In this document: positions 44,719-52,947 of the stretch, one piece after another | How the letters are laid out: every line of letters starts with the position of its first letter | Position numbering within the stretch: the stretch's first letter is position 1 | Source of the DNA: Paracnuella aquatica | Lineage (GTDB): Bacteria > Bacteroidota > Bacteroidia > Chitinophagales > Chitinophagaceae | NCBI RefSeq assembly: GCF_003332885.2 | Contig: NZ_QOWJ01000015.1 | Location: 1-64,000, forward strand | Reading direction: 5' to 3' | Length of the DNA stretch: 64,000 bases | Made by a program: the position numbers and the translations under genes | The notes under the pieces: model-generated | What the model was told of the DNA's origin: nothing | The model's database searches: none | The model's input: only the letters and a program-made list of their open reading frames with translations

Positions 44719-46092
44719 ATGATCCTGATTATTGATGATGATATTGCGGTGCGTACTTCCTTGCAATTGTTGCTGCACAGCGAGGGCTATGCCACGGCGG
44801 AAGCTGCAAACGAAGGGGAGGCGTTGCAACAGCTCCAGCAGCATGATGTGGCCCTGGCTATTCTCGACCTGAATTTTTCCATGGAAACATCGGGCAAGGA
44901 AGGCATGCAGTTGCTGCAGCAAATTAAAAGTGGGCACCCTGCGCTGCCCGTTATCCTCATCACCGGCTGGGGCACCATCGACCTGGCCGTGCAGGGCATG
45001 AAACTGGGTGCCAACGATTTTATCAACAAGCCCTGGGAAAACAGCCACCTGCTGCAGTCGGTACAAACCCTGCTCGATCTTAAAGAAAAGAAAACAGAAC
45101 AACTGGGCCGCCGCCAGCTCGATAGCCAATACAATTTTCAACACATCATTGGCGAAGATCCAAAGATGCTGGCATTGCTCGAAACCATCGGTCGTGTAGC
45201 CGATACCGATGCGTCGGTATTGATCATGGGCGAAAGCGGAACGGGCAAGGAACTGATTGCCGAAGCCATCCACCAAAACAGCAAACGCAGGGGCAAACCT
45301 TTTGTAAAAGTAAACCTGGGCGGCATCTCCACATCGCTTTTTGAAAGCGAAATGTTTGGTCATGTACGTGGTTCGTTTACTGATGCCCGTTATGACCGTA
45401 CCGGCCGTTTTGAAATGGCCAATAAGGGCACCATTTTTTTGGATGAAATAGGCGACCTCGATGCGAGCAGCCAGGTAAAACTGTTGCGTGTGCTGCAGGA
45501 CCGCACCTACGAAGTGCTGGGCAGCAGCCGCACTAAAACCCTTGATGTACGTGTAGTGTGCGCCACCAACCGCAACCTCGAAGAAATGGTGGCCCGCGGC
45601 ACATTTCGCGAAGACCTCCTGTACCGCATCAACCTCATTACCATCAAGCTGCCACCGCTGCGCGAACGGCCAAAGGACATTCCGCTGCTCGTTAATTTTT
45701 TCCTGGCCAACCTGCGTGATATTTACAACCGGCCCGACCTGGCCATTACCCGCGAAGCGGCCAAATGGTTGCAGCAACTGCCGCTGCCCGGCAACATCCG
45801 CCAGCTAAAAAACCTGGTGGAGCGAACCGTGCTGGTAAGCCGCGGGCCGCTGCTCGATGTGGCCGATTTTCAAAACCAGTACGACCCATCTCCGGCAAAA
45901 AAGGAAACGGTGCAATTGCCCGGTGTAGGGCTGTTAACGCTGGAAGAAGTGGAGGTGGAAATGATCAAGCGGGCCATGGCATTTCATAAAAACAAAATAG
46001 CAAAAGCTGCAGTGGCACTGGGCCTTACCCGCAGCGCATTGTACCGGCGCCTCGAAAAATACAACCTGCCTTACGATGAAACTGCGGACTAA
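44719..46092 (+). CDS. NtrC-type sigma-54-dependent response regulator
   Basis: A 457-residue activator: receiver domain with DDD at 6-8 and phospho-acceptor Asp50 (AILDLNF), AAA+ domain with Walker A GESGTGKE (171-178), Walker B GTIFLDEIGD (237-246) and R-finger region, and a C-terminal Fis-type HTH (AKAAVALGLTRSALYRRLEKY). The sigma-54-contacting loop reads GSFTDA (218-223) in place of GAFTGA. It sits directly after the transporter and overlaps the kinase gene by 17 bp. The likely target is the palindrome and sigma-54-like promoter before the adaptor gene. Confidence 0.93.
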   Translation: MILIIDDDIAVRTSLQLLLHSEGYATAEAANEGEALQQLQQHDVALAILDLNFSMETSGKEGMQLLQQIKSGHPALPVILITGWGTIDLAVQGMKLGANDFINKPWENSHLLQSVQTLLDLKEKKTEQLGRRQLDSQYNFQHIIGEDPKMLALLETIGRVADTDASVLIMGESGTGKELIAEAIHQNSKRRGKPFVKVNLGGISTSLFESEMFGHVRGSFTDARYDRTGRFEMANKGTIFLDEIGDLDASSQVKLLRVLQDRTYEVLGSSRTKTLDVRVVCATNRNLEEMVARGTFREDLLYRINLITIKLPPLRERPKDIPLLVNFFLANLRDIYNRPDLAITREAAKWLQQLPLPGNIRQLKNLVERTVLVSRGPLLDVADFQNQYDPSPAKKETVQLPGVGLLTLEEVEVEMIKRAMAFHKNKIAKAAVALGLTRSALYRRLEKYNLPYDETAD

Positions 46093-47377
46093 GTACCTGC
46101 TGTTTATTTTCTTTTTGCACGCAGTAACGCTGGTGCTCAGCTTTGTTATTTTCCGGGAAAATAAGCTGCTGTTTCTTTTTTCCGAAGTACTGATCCTCGT
46201 CTCCATCTGGCTTGCCTGGGGCCTGTATAAAGAGTTGATTCAACCACTCAAAACTTTAATGACCGGCGTGGAAGCCATCAGGGACCGCGATTTTAATGTA
46301 AAGTTCAGGCCAACAGGCAAATGGGAAATGGACCAACTGATTGATGTGTATAACAACATGATCGACCAGTTGCGTGTGGAGCGTACCAGGCAGGAGCAGC
46401 AACATTTTTTCCTGGAAAAACTAATTGCCACCGCACCAACAGGCATCATCATTTTAGATTACGACAACCATATTGAAGGCTTCAATCCAAAGGTAGCAGC
46501 CATTTTGCAAATGGATGAAAAAACACTGAAAGGAAAGCCCGTTGCCGATTTTCAGCACCCGCTGCTGCAGCAGGTGGCCACGCTTACCACTGGCGAATCA
46601 AGAACCATCAGCGTGGCCGGTACCAATACTTATAAACTGCAGTTGGCGCATTTTGTGGATCGCGGTTTTCCGCGTCATTTTATTACCATCGAAGAACTGA
46701 CTGCGGAGATTTTAGCGGCAGAAAAAAAGGTGTATGGCAAAGTGATCCGCATGATGGCGCATGAAGTAAACAACACGGTAGGCCCGGTCAATTCCATTGT
46801 GCAATCCACGTTAAAGGCGGCCACATTTGCACCGGAACAAACAGTAATGATGCAGCATGCGTTGCAGGTAGCCATCAACCGCAACAACAACCTCAATGGC
46901 TTTATGCGCAACTTTGCCGACCTGGTAAAACTGCCCCATCCCAACCGTAAAAAGGTGGATCTGCACCAACTGGTGCGCAATGTTTGCGACCTGTTTGCCG
47001 TGCGGGCAGCAGAATGCAACATTCAATTTAATTATGAGCTGGATGAAACACCACTATTGATCCATGCCGATGACCAGCAGTTGGAACAGGCCCTGATCAA
47101 TATTGTAAAAAACGCAATGGAATCCATTGGCAGCAATGGCACCATTACTGTGCAAACCATCACCGCACAATGCATCCTGCGCATCATCGATTCGGGCAAG
47201 GGCATTTCGGAAGTGGATGCCGACCATCTTTTTTCGCCGTTCTTCAGCACCAAACGCGATGGCCAGGGCATTGGCCTGATGCTGATCAAAGAAATTTTGC
47301 GCAACCACGATTTTCCTTTTTCACTGCGTACGATTGAGCCTGGTAAAACGGTGTTTACCATAAGGTGCAGCAGCTAG
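46076..47377 (+). CDS. NtrB-like membrane sensor histidine kinase
   Basis: A 433-residue kinase. Two N-terminal membrane helices (YLLFIFFLHAVTLVLSFVIF and LLFLFSEVLILVSIWLAWGL) are joined by only about five residues, so it has almost no periplasmic domain and may sense the membrane itself. Then come HAMP (KTLMTGVEAIRDRDF), PAS (TAPTGIIILDYDNHIEGFNP), HisKA with phospho-acceptor His in MMAHEVNNTVG, and HATPase with NIVKNAMESIG, DSGKGIS and GQGIGLMLIKEIL. Partner of the overlapping NtrC-type regulator. Confidence 0.93.
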   Translation: MKLRTKYLLFIFFLHAVTLVLSFVIFRENKLLFLFSEVLILVSIWLAWGLYKELIQPLKTLMTGVEAIRDRDFNVKFRPTGKWEMDQLIDVYNNMIDQLRVERTRQEQQHFFLEKLIATAPTGIIILDYDNHIEGFNPKVAAILQMDEKTLKGKPVADFQHPLLQQVATLTTGESRTISVAGTNTYKLQLAHFVDRGFPRHFITIEELTAEILAAEKKVYGKVIRMMAHEVNNTVGPVNSIVQSTLKAATFAPEQTVMMQHALQVAINRNNNLNGFMRNFADLVKLPHPNRKKVDLHQLVRNVCDLFAVRAAECNIQFNYELDETPLLIHADDQQLEQALINIVKNAMESIGSNGTITVQTITAQCILRIIDSGKGISEVDADHLFSPFFSTKRDGQGIGLMLIKEILRNHDFPFSLRTIEPGKTVFTIRCSS

Positions 47378-47398
47378 TAAAATCTTTATCAGTGCAGT

Positions 47399-48586
47399 TT
47401 ATGAACTGCTTTTTAGAAAATGAAACCCGGTGGATTTGATCAGCGCGGCTTGTTCTTCACGCAGGGCCTTGCTGTGTTTGGCCTGCGGCAGCGAGCAATA
47501 TGCCCTGATGGCCTGCAGCCGGTAAAAACGGTAGAAGAGATAATGCAAGCTATCCCAATCAAAGTGCTCAAACCAATGTGCAAATACGGTTGGCTGGCTT
47601 TTGTGCAGTGCTATTTGCCAGATAGCTTCCCAGGCTTCGCCATAGCCCTGTTCAATAAAAATAGTGTTGCCATTCAGCCGTCTAAAAGGCGTCACCACTT
47701 TTTCTGATTCTTCATAAAGGCCGGCCAAGTTCAGGTAATCGGCAATCATAAACTGAAAATAAGGAAACGCCCAAAAAGCCACCTGCAGCGGCTTTGGATG
47801 TTTTGCTGCCAACTGGTGCACCTGCTCCAGCTCGGTTTCTACCGGCTCTTTGGCCATACATTTTTTATACAAAATGCGGCTGCCCAGGTTTCGGGCCTGC
47901 ACAAAATCATGCACCGATGCATTGGGTTTGATGCGCAGCAACTGTTCATAAACGGCTGTTGCTTCCCCTTTTTTGTTTTGCAAAAAATGGGATAGAAAAA
48001 GCAGCGCATGACCGAAGATCTGCGCTTCGGTGGTTTTTTTATGGTGCAGGTACAAGCGCAGCCCGCGGAGGTAATAATCAAGGCCGAGCCCGTCGATGTA
48101 CGGAAAACGTTCGTAAAAAAATACCTGCGCTGTTTTGTTTTGGGCCAATGGTTCGGCCAGGCGGTTGAACAGCGTGGCGTTGCCCAAAATGCGTTTGGCA
48201 ACGCTGCGGCAGGCGTTGTGGTAATTGATGTCGCCTTCGCTTTTTACCTCGATGCGGAAAAAGTCGAGAAAGAACATCGATTCATCCGAAATGTTGCTGG
48301 CCGTGGTTTCCACTTCGGTCTGCTGCAGGTGATCCCACGAAGCATAACCGCAGTATTGCGCCAGCAGGTTTTTGGTTTGTAATGATGGAATGCCGCCGCC
48401 ATTGAGAAAGCCAAAAATGCGGCGCAGCGTATTGGCCGATATGCCGGCGCCAATGGTTTGCTGCATGTGCTGTTGCAGCTTTTCGCAGTCGGCCGATATT
48501 TTGATGGTTCTGCCCCAGGTATGTTCTACCTTACTCTTTAAATGCGCCAGTTCGTCGGGAGTAATCGAGGGATGTGTTTTCCGCAC
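47399..48586 (-). CDS. HTH/TPR-like hypothetical protein
   Basis: A 395-residue cytosolic protein. Residues 25-90 (LQQHMQQTIGAGISANTLRRIFGFLNGGG... LLAQYCGYASWDHL) resemble the N-terminal DNA-binding-like module seen in many Bacteroidetes proteins of unknown function. The rest is helical with TPR-like spacing and many aromatic residues (YYLRGLRLYLHHKKTTEAQIFGHALLFLSHFL; YLNLAGLYEESEKVV). Role unknown; regulation is plausible. It converges with the histidine kinase gene 21 bp away. 48587-48776 holds no gene. Confidence 0.6.
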   Translation of the reverse strand: MRKTHPSITPDELAHLKSKVEHTWGRTIKISADCEKLQQHMQQTIGAGISANTLRRIFGFLNGGGIPSLQTKNLLAQYCGYASWDHLQQTEVETTASNISDESMFFLDFFRIEVKSEGDINYHNACRSVAKRILGNATLFNRLAEPLAQNKTAQVFFYERFPYIDGLGLDYYLRGLRLYLHHKKTTEAQIFGHALLFLSHFLQNKKGEATAVYEQLLRIKPNASVHDFVQARNLGSRILYKKCMAKEPVETELEQVHQLAAKHPKPLQVAFWAFPYFQFMIADYLNLAGLYEESEKVVTPFRRLNGNTIFIEQGYGEAWEAIWQIALHKSQPTVFAHWFEHFDWDSLHYLFYRFYRLQAIRAYCSLPQAKHSKALREEQAALIKSTGFHFLKSSS

Positions 48587-48776
48587 TAGCGGAAATTACA
48601 AACTTGGAAGAACTTGGAAGATTTTTTCTGCAGCAAATGGGGCAAATTGCAATGCAATCGAAACTAACTGCTATTTCTGATTGCAAGACAATACTATTTC
48701 AACTTTTCATAGGCGCAAAAAAATAGACCGGCATTCCTGCCGATCCATTCATTAATTTTCAATCTTAACACACGTT

Positions 48777-48807
48777 CAAAAGCTGTTTCTAAATGAAGCA
48801 GCTTTTG
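48777..48807. terminator. Hairpin downstream of korB
   Basis: CAAAAGCTGTTTC and GAAGCAGCTTTTG pair at 12 of 13 positions. T-runs occur on both sides, better on the plus strand. It lies 30 bp after the end of the leftward korB gene. Confidence 0.65.
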
Positions 48808-48836
48808 TTTTTTGGGCCATTACAGCCCCACGCCTG

Positions 48837-49874
48837 TTACACAATGTTCCATGTTTCCCTACCGCGCAGCAACGCATCCAGGTCGGCCACTTTGCGGTCT
48901 TTGGCAATGGTAATCTGCTCGTTCAGCACTTCTTCGTAGCAGGGGCGGTCGGCGGCATAAAACACGCCAAAGGGGCGGGGCAGGTGGCCTTCTTTACGCG
49001 GGTCATCAAAAATGCGGGTCAGCATTTGTGCTTTGATCAGGTCCTGCTCGTCGTGTATCCACAGGTCGTCGGCCGAAAAGCCTTCGTTGAGCTGCACTAC
49101 CTCGGGACGGAAGCCGTTGAGGCGAATGCCTTTGTCCTTATTGGCGCCAAAGATCAAGGGTTGGCCATGTTCCAGGAACAGTGTTTCCTCTGCCTTTGAA
49201 CCTTTCTCGGTAAATATTTCAAATGCACCATCGTTGAAGATGTTGCAGTTCTGGTAGATTTCTAAAAACGAAGCGCCCTTGTGCCCGTGCGACCGCAGCA
49301 ACATGGCCTGCAGGTGCTTTGGATCGCGGTCCATGCTGCGGGCAATAAAGGTGGCATCGGCACCCAAGGCCAGCGCCAGCGGGTTGAACGGGTGGTCGAT
49401 GGACCCCATCGGGGTGGACTTGGTTACCTTCTGCTCCTCCGATGTAGGCGAATATTGTCCCTTGGTGAGGCCGTAGATCTGGTTGTTGAACAAGAGTATG
49501 TTCACATCAAAATTGCGGCGCAGCAGGTGAATAGTATGGTTGCCGCCAATGCTCAGGCTGTCGCCATCGCCGGTAACGATCCACACACTCAGTTCGGGGC
49601 GGGTAGCTTTCAATCCGCTGGCAATGGCCGTGGCCCGGCCGTGGATCGAGTGCATGCCGTAAGTGTTCATGTAATACGGAAAGCGGCTGCTGCAGCCAAT
49701 GCCCGAAATAATGGCAATATTTTCCCGCGCAATGCCCAGCGTAGGCATCACCTTTTGTACCTGCGCTAGGATGGAGTAGTCGCCGCAACCGGGGCACCAG
49801 CGTACTTCCTGGTCGGTTGCAAAATCTTTCGCCGTAAGGGCAGGAGTAGGGGTATTTAAAGTGGGTGTTTCCAT
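48837..49874 (-). CDS. korB: 2-oxoacid:ferredoxin oxidoreductase, beta subunit
   Basis: A 345-residue thiamine-diphosphate subunit that oxidatively decarboxylates 2-oxoacids (probably 2-oxoglutarate) with ferredoxin. Iron-sulfur Cys residues are in RWCPGCGDYSIL and SGIGCSSRFPYY; the TPP motif is TGDGDSLSIGGNH...FNNQIYGLTKGQYSPTS. KorB is normally directly preceded by korA (alpha/gamma). Here the gene before it on the same strand is a four-helix-bundle gene whose stop codon is 3 nt from this start, and no korA is in the window. The enzyme would need an alpha subunit from elsewhere. Confidence 0.9.
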   Translation of the reverse strand: METPTLNTPTPALTAKDFATDQEVRWCPGCGDYSILAQVQKVMPTLGIARENIAIISGIGCSSRFPYYMNTYGMHSIHGRATAIASGLKATRPELSVWIVTGDGDSLSIGGNHTIHLLRRNFDVNILLFNNQIYGLTKGQYSPTSEEQKVTKSTPMGSIDHPFNPLALALGADATFIARSMDRDPKHLQAMLLRSHGHKGASFLEIYQNCNIFNDGAFEIFTEKGSKAEETLFLEHGQPLIFGANKDKGIRLNGFRPEVVQLNEGFSADDLWIHDEQDLIKAQMLTRIFDDPRKEGHLPRPFGVFYAADRPCYEEVLNEQITIAKDRKVADLDALLRGRETWNIV

Positions 49875-49877
49875 TGT

Positions 49878-50312
49878 TTAAAGAATAACGAACAAGGAAC
49901 AAGGAATGACGAATTTCGAATAGGGTTCACTGTTCCTGGATTTCTTACGATTTATGATTACTTTTTGAGCTGTTTCTATGCTTTTTACAAAAATGGATAT
50001 GAGTTGATGGTTTTCATTGATGCACTTGTTTAACCTATCCTCATCAAACCAACTTTTCCTTTTAATTAGCTTCAGGCAGTTGATTGTTTCCCGCAACTCC
50101 TTGGCCGACACTTTCATCTTATGAACAAAATCGTTTCTTGATTCGGCACTTTGGGCCTCGCCATATTGCAGGCAGGGCGCTGTGCCGCTTCTGATCAACT
50201 GGCCCGACAAATGATTTCCTGCGATTGTTTTCGGAAGTCCTTCAGCAACGTCGATTATTGCTGCAGCAAAGTTGATCAGGCGATCATCCAAGTCAAATTT
50301 CCGGTCTGTCAT
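49878..50312 (-). CDS. Four-helix-bundle protein (S23/TIGR02436-like)
   Basis: A 144-residue protein of the four-helix-bundle family first seen in intervening sequences of 23S rRNA genes: FDLDDRLINFAAAIIDVAEGLPKT, HLSGQLIRSGTAPCLQYGEAQSAESRNDFVHKMKVSAKELRETINCLKLI. The family forms pentamers and is related to the accessory protein of diversity-generating retroelements; its role in other places is unknown. The last residues (KFVIPCSLFVIL) are translated from one arm of the inverted repeat that frames the gene. It ends 3 nt before korB, so it looks inserted into an operon. Confidence 0.85.
   Translation of the reverse strand: MTDRKFDLDDRLINFAAAIIDVAEGLPKTIAGNHLSGQLIRSGTAPCLQYGEAQSAESRNDFVHKMKVSAKELRETINCLKLIKRKSWFDEDRLNKCINENHQLISIFVKSIETAQKVIINRKKSRNSEPYSKFVIPCSLFVIL
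49883..49914. repeat. Left arm of inverted repeat around the S23-like gene
   Basis: GAATAACGAACAAGGAACAA followed by GGAATGACGAAT. Its inverse, allowing a few mismatches, is at 50391-50424 (CGTTCCTTGTTTCTTGTTC). The arm overlaps the 3' end of the S23-like gene. Confidence 0.75.
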
Positions 50313-50388
50313 GCCCCTTAGTTTTGGTTTTCCAAAAGCATTTCAAAGGTCCGGATTATTCATTCCAAAGGGCCTGACCTGCCTCAAC

Positions 50389-50425
50389 TTCGTTATTCGG
50401 CGTTCCTTGTTTCTTGTTCTGCGGT
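50389..50425. repeat. Right arm of inverted repeat around the S23-like gene
   Basis: TTCGTTATTCGGCGTTCCTT followed by GTTTCTTGTTCTGCGG, inverse to 49883-49914. The two arms enclose about 540 bp that contain only the S23-like gene. Confidence 0.75.
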
Positions 50426-50432
50426 TCTCAAC

Positions 50433-50780
50433 TTATCCTTGTGCCACCAGCTCTTCCCAATATTCCGCCGCCCTTCTGGTATGCGGAATAACGATCGTTC
50501 CGCCCACAATGTTGGCCACGGCAAAAATTTCGTACACCTGCTCGGTGGTTACGCCCTGCTCAAAGGCTTTGCCCAAGTGGTATTTAATACAGTCGTCGCA
50601 GCGCAGCACCATAGAGGCTACCAGGCCCAGCATTTCTTTGGTCTTCGTGTCCAGTGCACCGGCTTCGTAGGTGTTTGTGTCCAGGTTCCAGAGGCGCTTC
50701 ATCACCAAGTTGTTCTTGCTCAGGATCACCTCGTTCATCTTTGCCCGGTACTCATTAAATTCCTGTATCTGATTGGCCAT
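50433..50780 (-). CDS. Carboxymuconolactone decarboxylase/AhpD-like protein
   Basis: A 115-residue helical protein with the AhpD-type redox pair CDDC at 61-64 and a nearby His (KYHLGKA), in the motif MVLRCDDCIKYHLGKAFEQGVTTEQVYEIFAVANIVGGTIVIPH. Such proteins reduce peroxides or act on organic substrates; the CXXC supports a redox role. A longer frame to 51341 exists but runs across the opposite-strand cytochrome; the ATG at 50780 has a TAnnTTTG box behind it. Confidence 0.9.
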   Translation of the reverse strand: MANQIQEFNEYRAKMNEVILSKNNLVMKRLWNLDTNTYEAGALDTKTKEMLGLVASMVLRCDDCIKYHLGKAFEQGVTTEQVYEIFAVANIVGGTIVIPHTRRAAEYWEELVAQG

Positions 50781-50801
50781 TATCGGTTCTTTTTTGCGGT
50801 G

Positions 50802-50809
50802 CAAAAATA
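50802..50809 (-). promoter_or_regulatory. -7 box for the AhpD-like gene
   Basis: TATTTTTG on the minus strand, 21 bp before the ATG at 50780, fits TAnnTTTG. The -33 element is not clear. Confidence 0.5.
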
Positions 50810-50885
50810 GCGAATGACGGGCACTCCGTTTTGTTAAGAAGGAAAGCAAATTTTTTGTAATAAATTCAAAGCTCAAACACCGTTT

Positions 50886-51344
50886 ATGAAGAAATCTTTT
50901 CTGCTCGTCACCACCTTTGCCGTGCTGATCGCTTCTTCTCTGGCATTTACCAATGCCGAAGAAGTGCGGTACAAAAACCTGAAGGTCCTGCCCAAAAAAA
51001 TCAACAAAGAAGAAATGGATGTGGTGATGAAACATTTTACCGCATCGCTGGGGGTAAAATGCAACCACTGCCATGTGTACAACCAGGAAGCCAAAGCCAT
51101 GGACTTTGCCTCCGATGCCAATGAGCACAAGCTCACGGCCCGCGAAATGATGAAAATGACCCAGAAGCTCAACAAGAAATACTTTGAGTGGAAAGGCGAC
51201 TGGACGGCGGTGAAAGACAAGCTGGAAGTAACCTGCTACACCTGCCATGGTGGTAAAAAAGAGCCTTCTTCCTGGCCTCCTGCACCGCAGCGCCCCGGCG
51301 GCCCTGCTGCACCGGCCACCACACCGCCCGCCACCCAGCAATGA
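50886..51344 (+). CDS. Dihaem c-type cytochrome
   Basis: A 152-residue exported cytochrome with signal MKKSFLLVTTFAVLIASSLAF and two haem motifs, CNHCH and CYTCH. The pattern LPKKINKEEMDVVMKHFTASLGVKCNHCHV...MMKMTQKLNKKYF is that of the small proteins annotated as photosynthetic reaction-centre cytochrome c-like, which are common in non-photosynthetic Bacteroidetes. Tail is Pro/Ala-rich. Divergent from the AhpD-like gene. Confidence 0.88.
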   Translation: MKKSFLLVTTFAVLIASSLAFTNAEEVRYKNLKVLPKKINKEEMDVVMKHFTASLGVKCNHCHVYNQEAKAMDFASDANEHKLTAREMMKMTQKLNKKYFEWKGDWTAVKDKLEVTCYTCHGGKKEPSSWPPAPQRPGGPAAPATTPPATQQ

Positions 51345-51349
51345 TAAAA

Positions 51350-51451
51350 GTTGAAGGTTTAAAGTTTAAGGTTCGCTGTTTGCTGGTATAGCAACGCAAA
51401 CTTTTGGCCCATGCCCAACTTTAAACCTTCAACTTTAAACCCCTTAACCTT
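51350..51451. repeat. TTTAAAGTT-word inverted repeat before gnd
   Basis: AGTTGAAGGTTTAAAGTTTA then AGGTT (51349-51373) faces AACTTTAAACCTTCAACTTT then AAACC (51417-51441). The right arm ends just before the gnd start codon at 51455, so the hairpin could affect its expression. Confidence 0.8.
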
Positions 51452-51454
51452 TAT

Positions 51455-52888
51455 ATGACGCCACAATTTGATTTTGGAATGATCGGCCTTGGCGTAATGG
51501 GAAGCAACCTGTTGCTGAACCTGGCCGACAATGGCTTTGCTACCACCGGCTACGACCTCAACCCCGAACGCATGCAGGCGCTGGAAACAGCGGCACGGCA
51601 CGGCACTACGGTAAAAGGTGCAGCCAGTATGGAGGAAATGGTGCTGTCGCTAAAAAAGCCGCGCAAGCTGATGATGCTGGTGCCCGCCGGCAACCCGGTG
51701 GACAGTGCCATCAACTCGCTGCTGCCGCACCTCGAAAGCGGCGACATCCTGATCGATGGCGGCAATTCGTTTTACCGCGATACCCTGCGCCGTGTGGCCC
51801 AACTGCACGATCAGGGTATACATTTTTTTGGCATGGGCATTTCGGGCGGCGAGCTGGGTGCCCGCCTCGGGCCGAGCATGATGCCAGGCGGCGACCGCGA
51901 AGCCTACCAATTCCTCAAGCCCCTGCTGGAAGCCGTAGCCGCCGAAGCCGACGGCAAACCTTGTGTTGCTTTTATGGGCAAGGGCGCAGCGGGCCATTAT
52001 GTAAAAATGGTGCACAACGGCATTGAGTACGCCATGATGCAAATGATCAGCGAGGTGTACGATATACTGCACCGCGGTGCTGGCTATACGGCAGAGCAAC
52101 TGCAGGCCCTTTTTCAAAAATGGAACGACGGCCCGCTGCAATCTTTTTTAATAGAAATAACCGCCGATGTGTTCCGGTTTCGCGATACCGAAACCAAAGC
52201 ATGGCTGGTAGACATGATATTGGATGAAGCCGGCTCCAAGGGCACTGGCCGCTGGACCACCCAGGAAGCCCTTAACCTTCCGGTAGCCATTCCGGCCATT
52301 GATGCTGCCGTGGCGGCCCGCACCCTTTCGGGGGTTAGGGGCCAGCGCCAGGAGGCAGCAAAATTGTTTGGGCAAAAAACGGCTGCTGTAAACAAAGCTG
52401 CCGCGTTGGAAGCCGAGCTGGAGAGTGCCCTGTTTACCGGGTTTATTTGCGCTTATGCCCAAGGCCTCAGCATGCTGGCCGCTGCATCGCATGAGGAGGA
52501 CATGGACATTCCGCTGCCTTCCGTGGTACAGGTGTGGAAAGGCGGCTGCATTATTCGCTCCGCACTACTCAAGCAACTGGAGCAGGCATTTGCACAAAAC
52601 GAAACCCTGCCCAATATTTTACTGGACAAAACGGTAGCAGGCCTGGTGCAGGAACACGAAAGCGGCCTGCGAAAAGTGCTTACCCAGGCCATTGCCGCTG
52701 CGGTACCGGTGCCGGCACTTTCTGCATCGCTGGCTTACCTCGATAGCTACCGCAGTGAGCGGCTGCCCACCAACCTGGTGCAGGCGCAACGCGATTATTT
52801 TGGTGCCCATACCTATAAGCGCACCGATCGCGAAGGCGTATTTCATACCGAGTGGCACGAAGGCCCCGATGAACAGCCTGAACCCTGA
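51455..52888 (+). CDS. gnd: 6-phosphogluconate dehydrogenase (decarboxylating)
   Basis: A 477-residue enzyme converting 6-phosphogluconate to ribulose-5-phosphate with NADP reduction. NADP-binding start MIGLGVMGSNLLLNLADNGF, substrate motif GMGISGGELGARLGPSMMPGG, catalytic Lys in MGKGAAGHYVKMVHNGIEYAMM, and C-terminal YLDSYRSERLPTNLVQAQRDYFGAHTYKR. Length matches the long (non-GndA-short) form. Forms a likely operon with zwf 59 bp downstream. Confidence 0.97.
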   Translation: MTPQFDFGMIGLGVMGSNLLLNLADNGFATTGYDLNPERMQALETAARHGTTVKGAASMEEMVLSLKKPRKLMMLVPAGNPVDSAINSLLPHLESGDILIDGGNSFYRDTLRRVAQLHDQGIHFFGMGISGGELGARLGPSMMPGGDREAYQFLKPLLEAVAAEADGKPCVAFMGKGAAGHYVKMVHNGIEYAMMQMISEVYDILHRGAGYTAEQLQALFQKWNDGPLQSFLIEITADVFRFRDTETKAWLVDMILDEAGSKGTGRWTTQEALNLPVAIPAIDAAVAARTLSGVRGQRQEAAKLFGQKTAAVNKAAALEAELESALFTGFICAYAQGLSMLAAASHEEDMDIPLPSVVQVWKGGCIIRSALLKQLEQAFAQNETLPNILLDKTVAGLVQEHESGLRKVLTQAIAAAVPVPALSASLAYLDSYRSERLPTNLVQAQRDYFGAHTYKRTDREGVFHTEWHEGPDEQPEP

Positions 52889-52947
52889 TGCGACTCGTTT
52901 GTTGACGTTCGTGGCCGCATTTTTTGCCCAACCCATAACCCCTTACC

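Noticed and set aside
47399-48586. Third component of the two-component efflux system
   Set aside because: It is convergent with the kinase gene and shares no promoter or motif linking it to the exporter.
50781-51341. N-terminal extension of the AhpD-like protein
   Set aside because: It overlaps the opposite-strand cytochrome gene, is not like the family, and a -7 box lies inside it.
50886-51344. Sign of photosynthesis from the reaction-centre-like cytochrome
   Set aside because: This small dihaem family is widespread in non-photosynthetic Bacteroidetes and no other photosynthesis gene is present.
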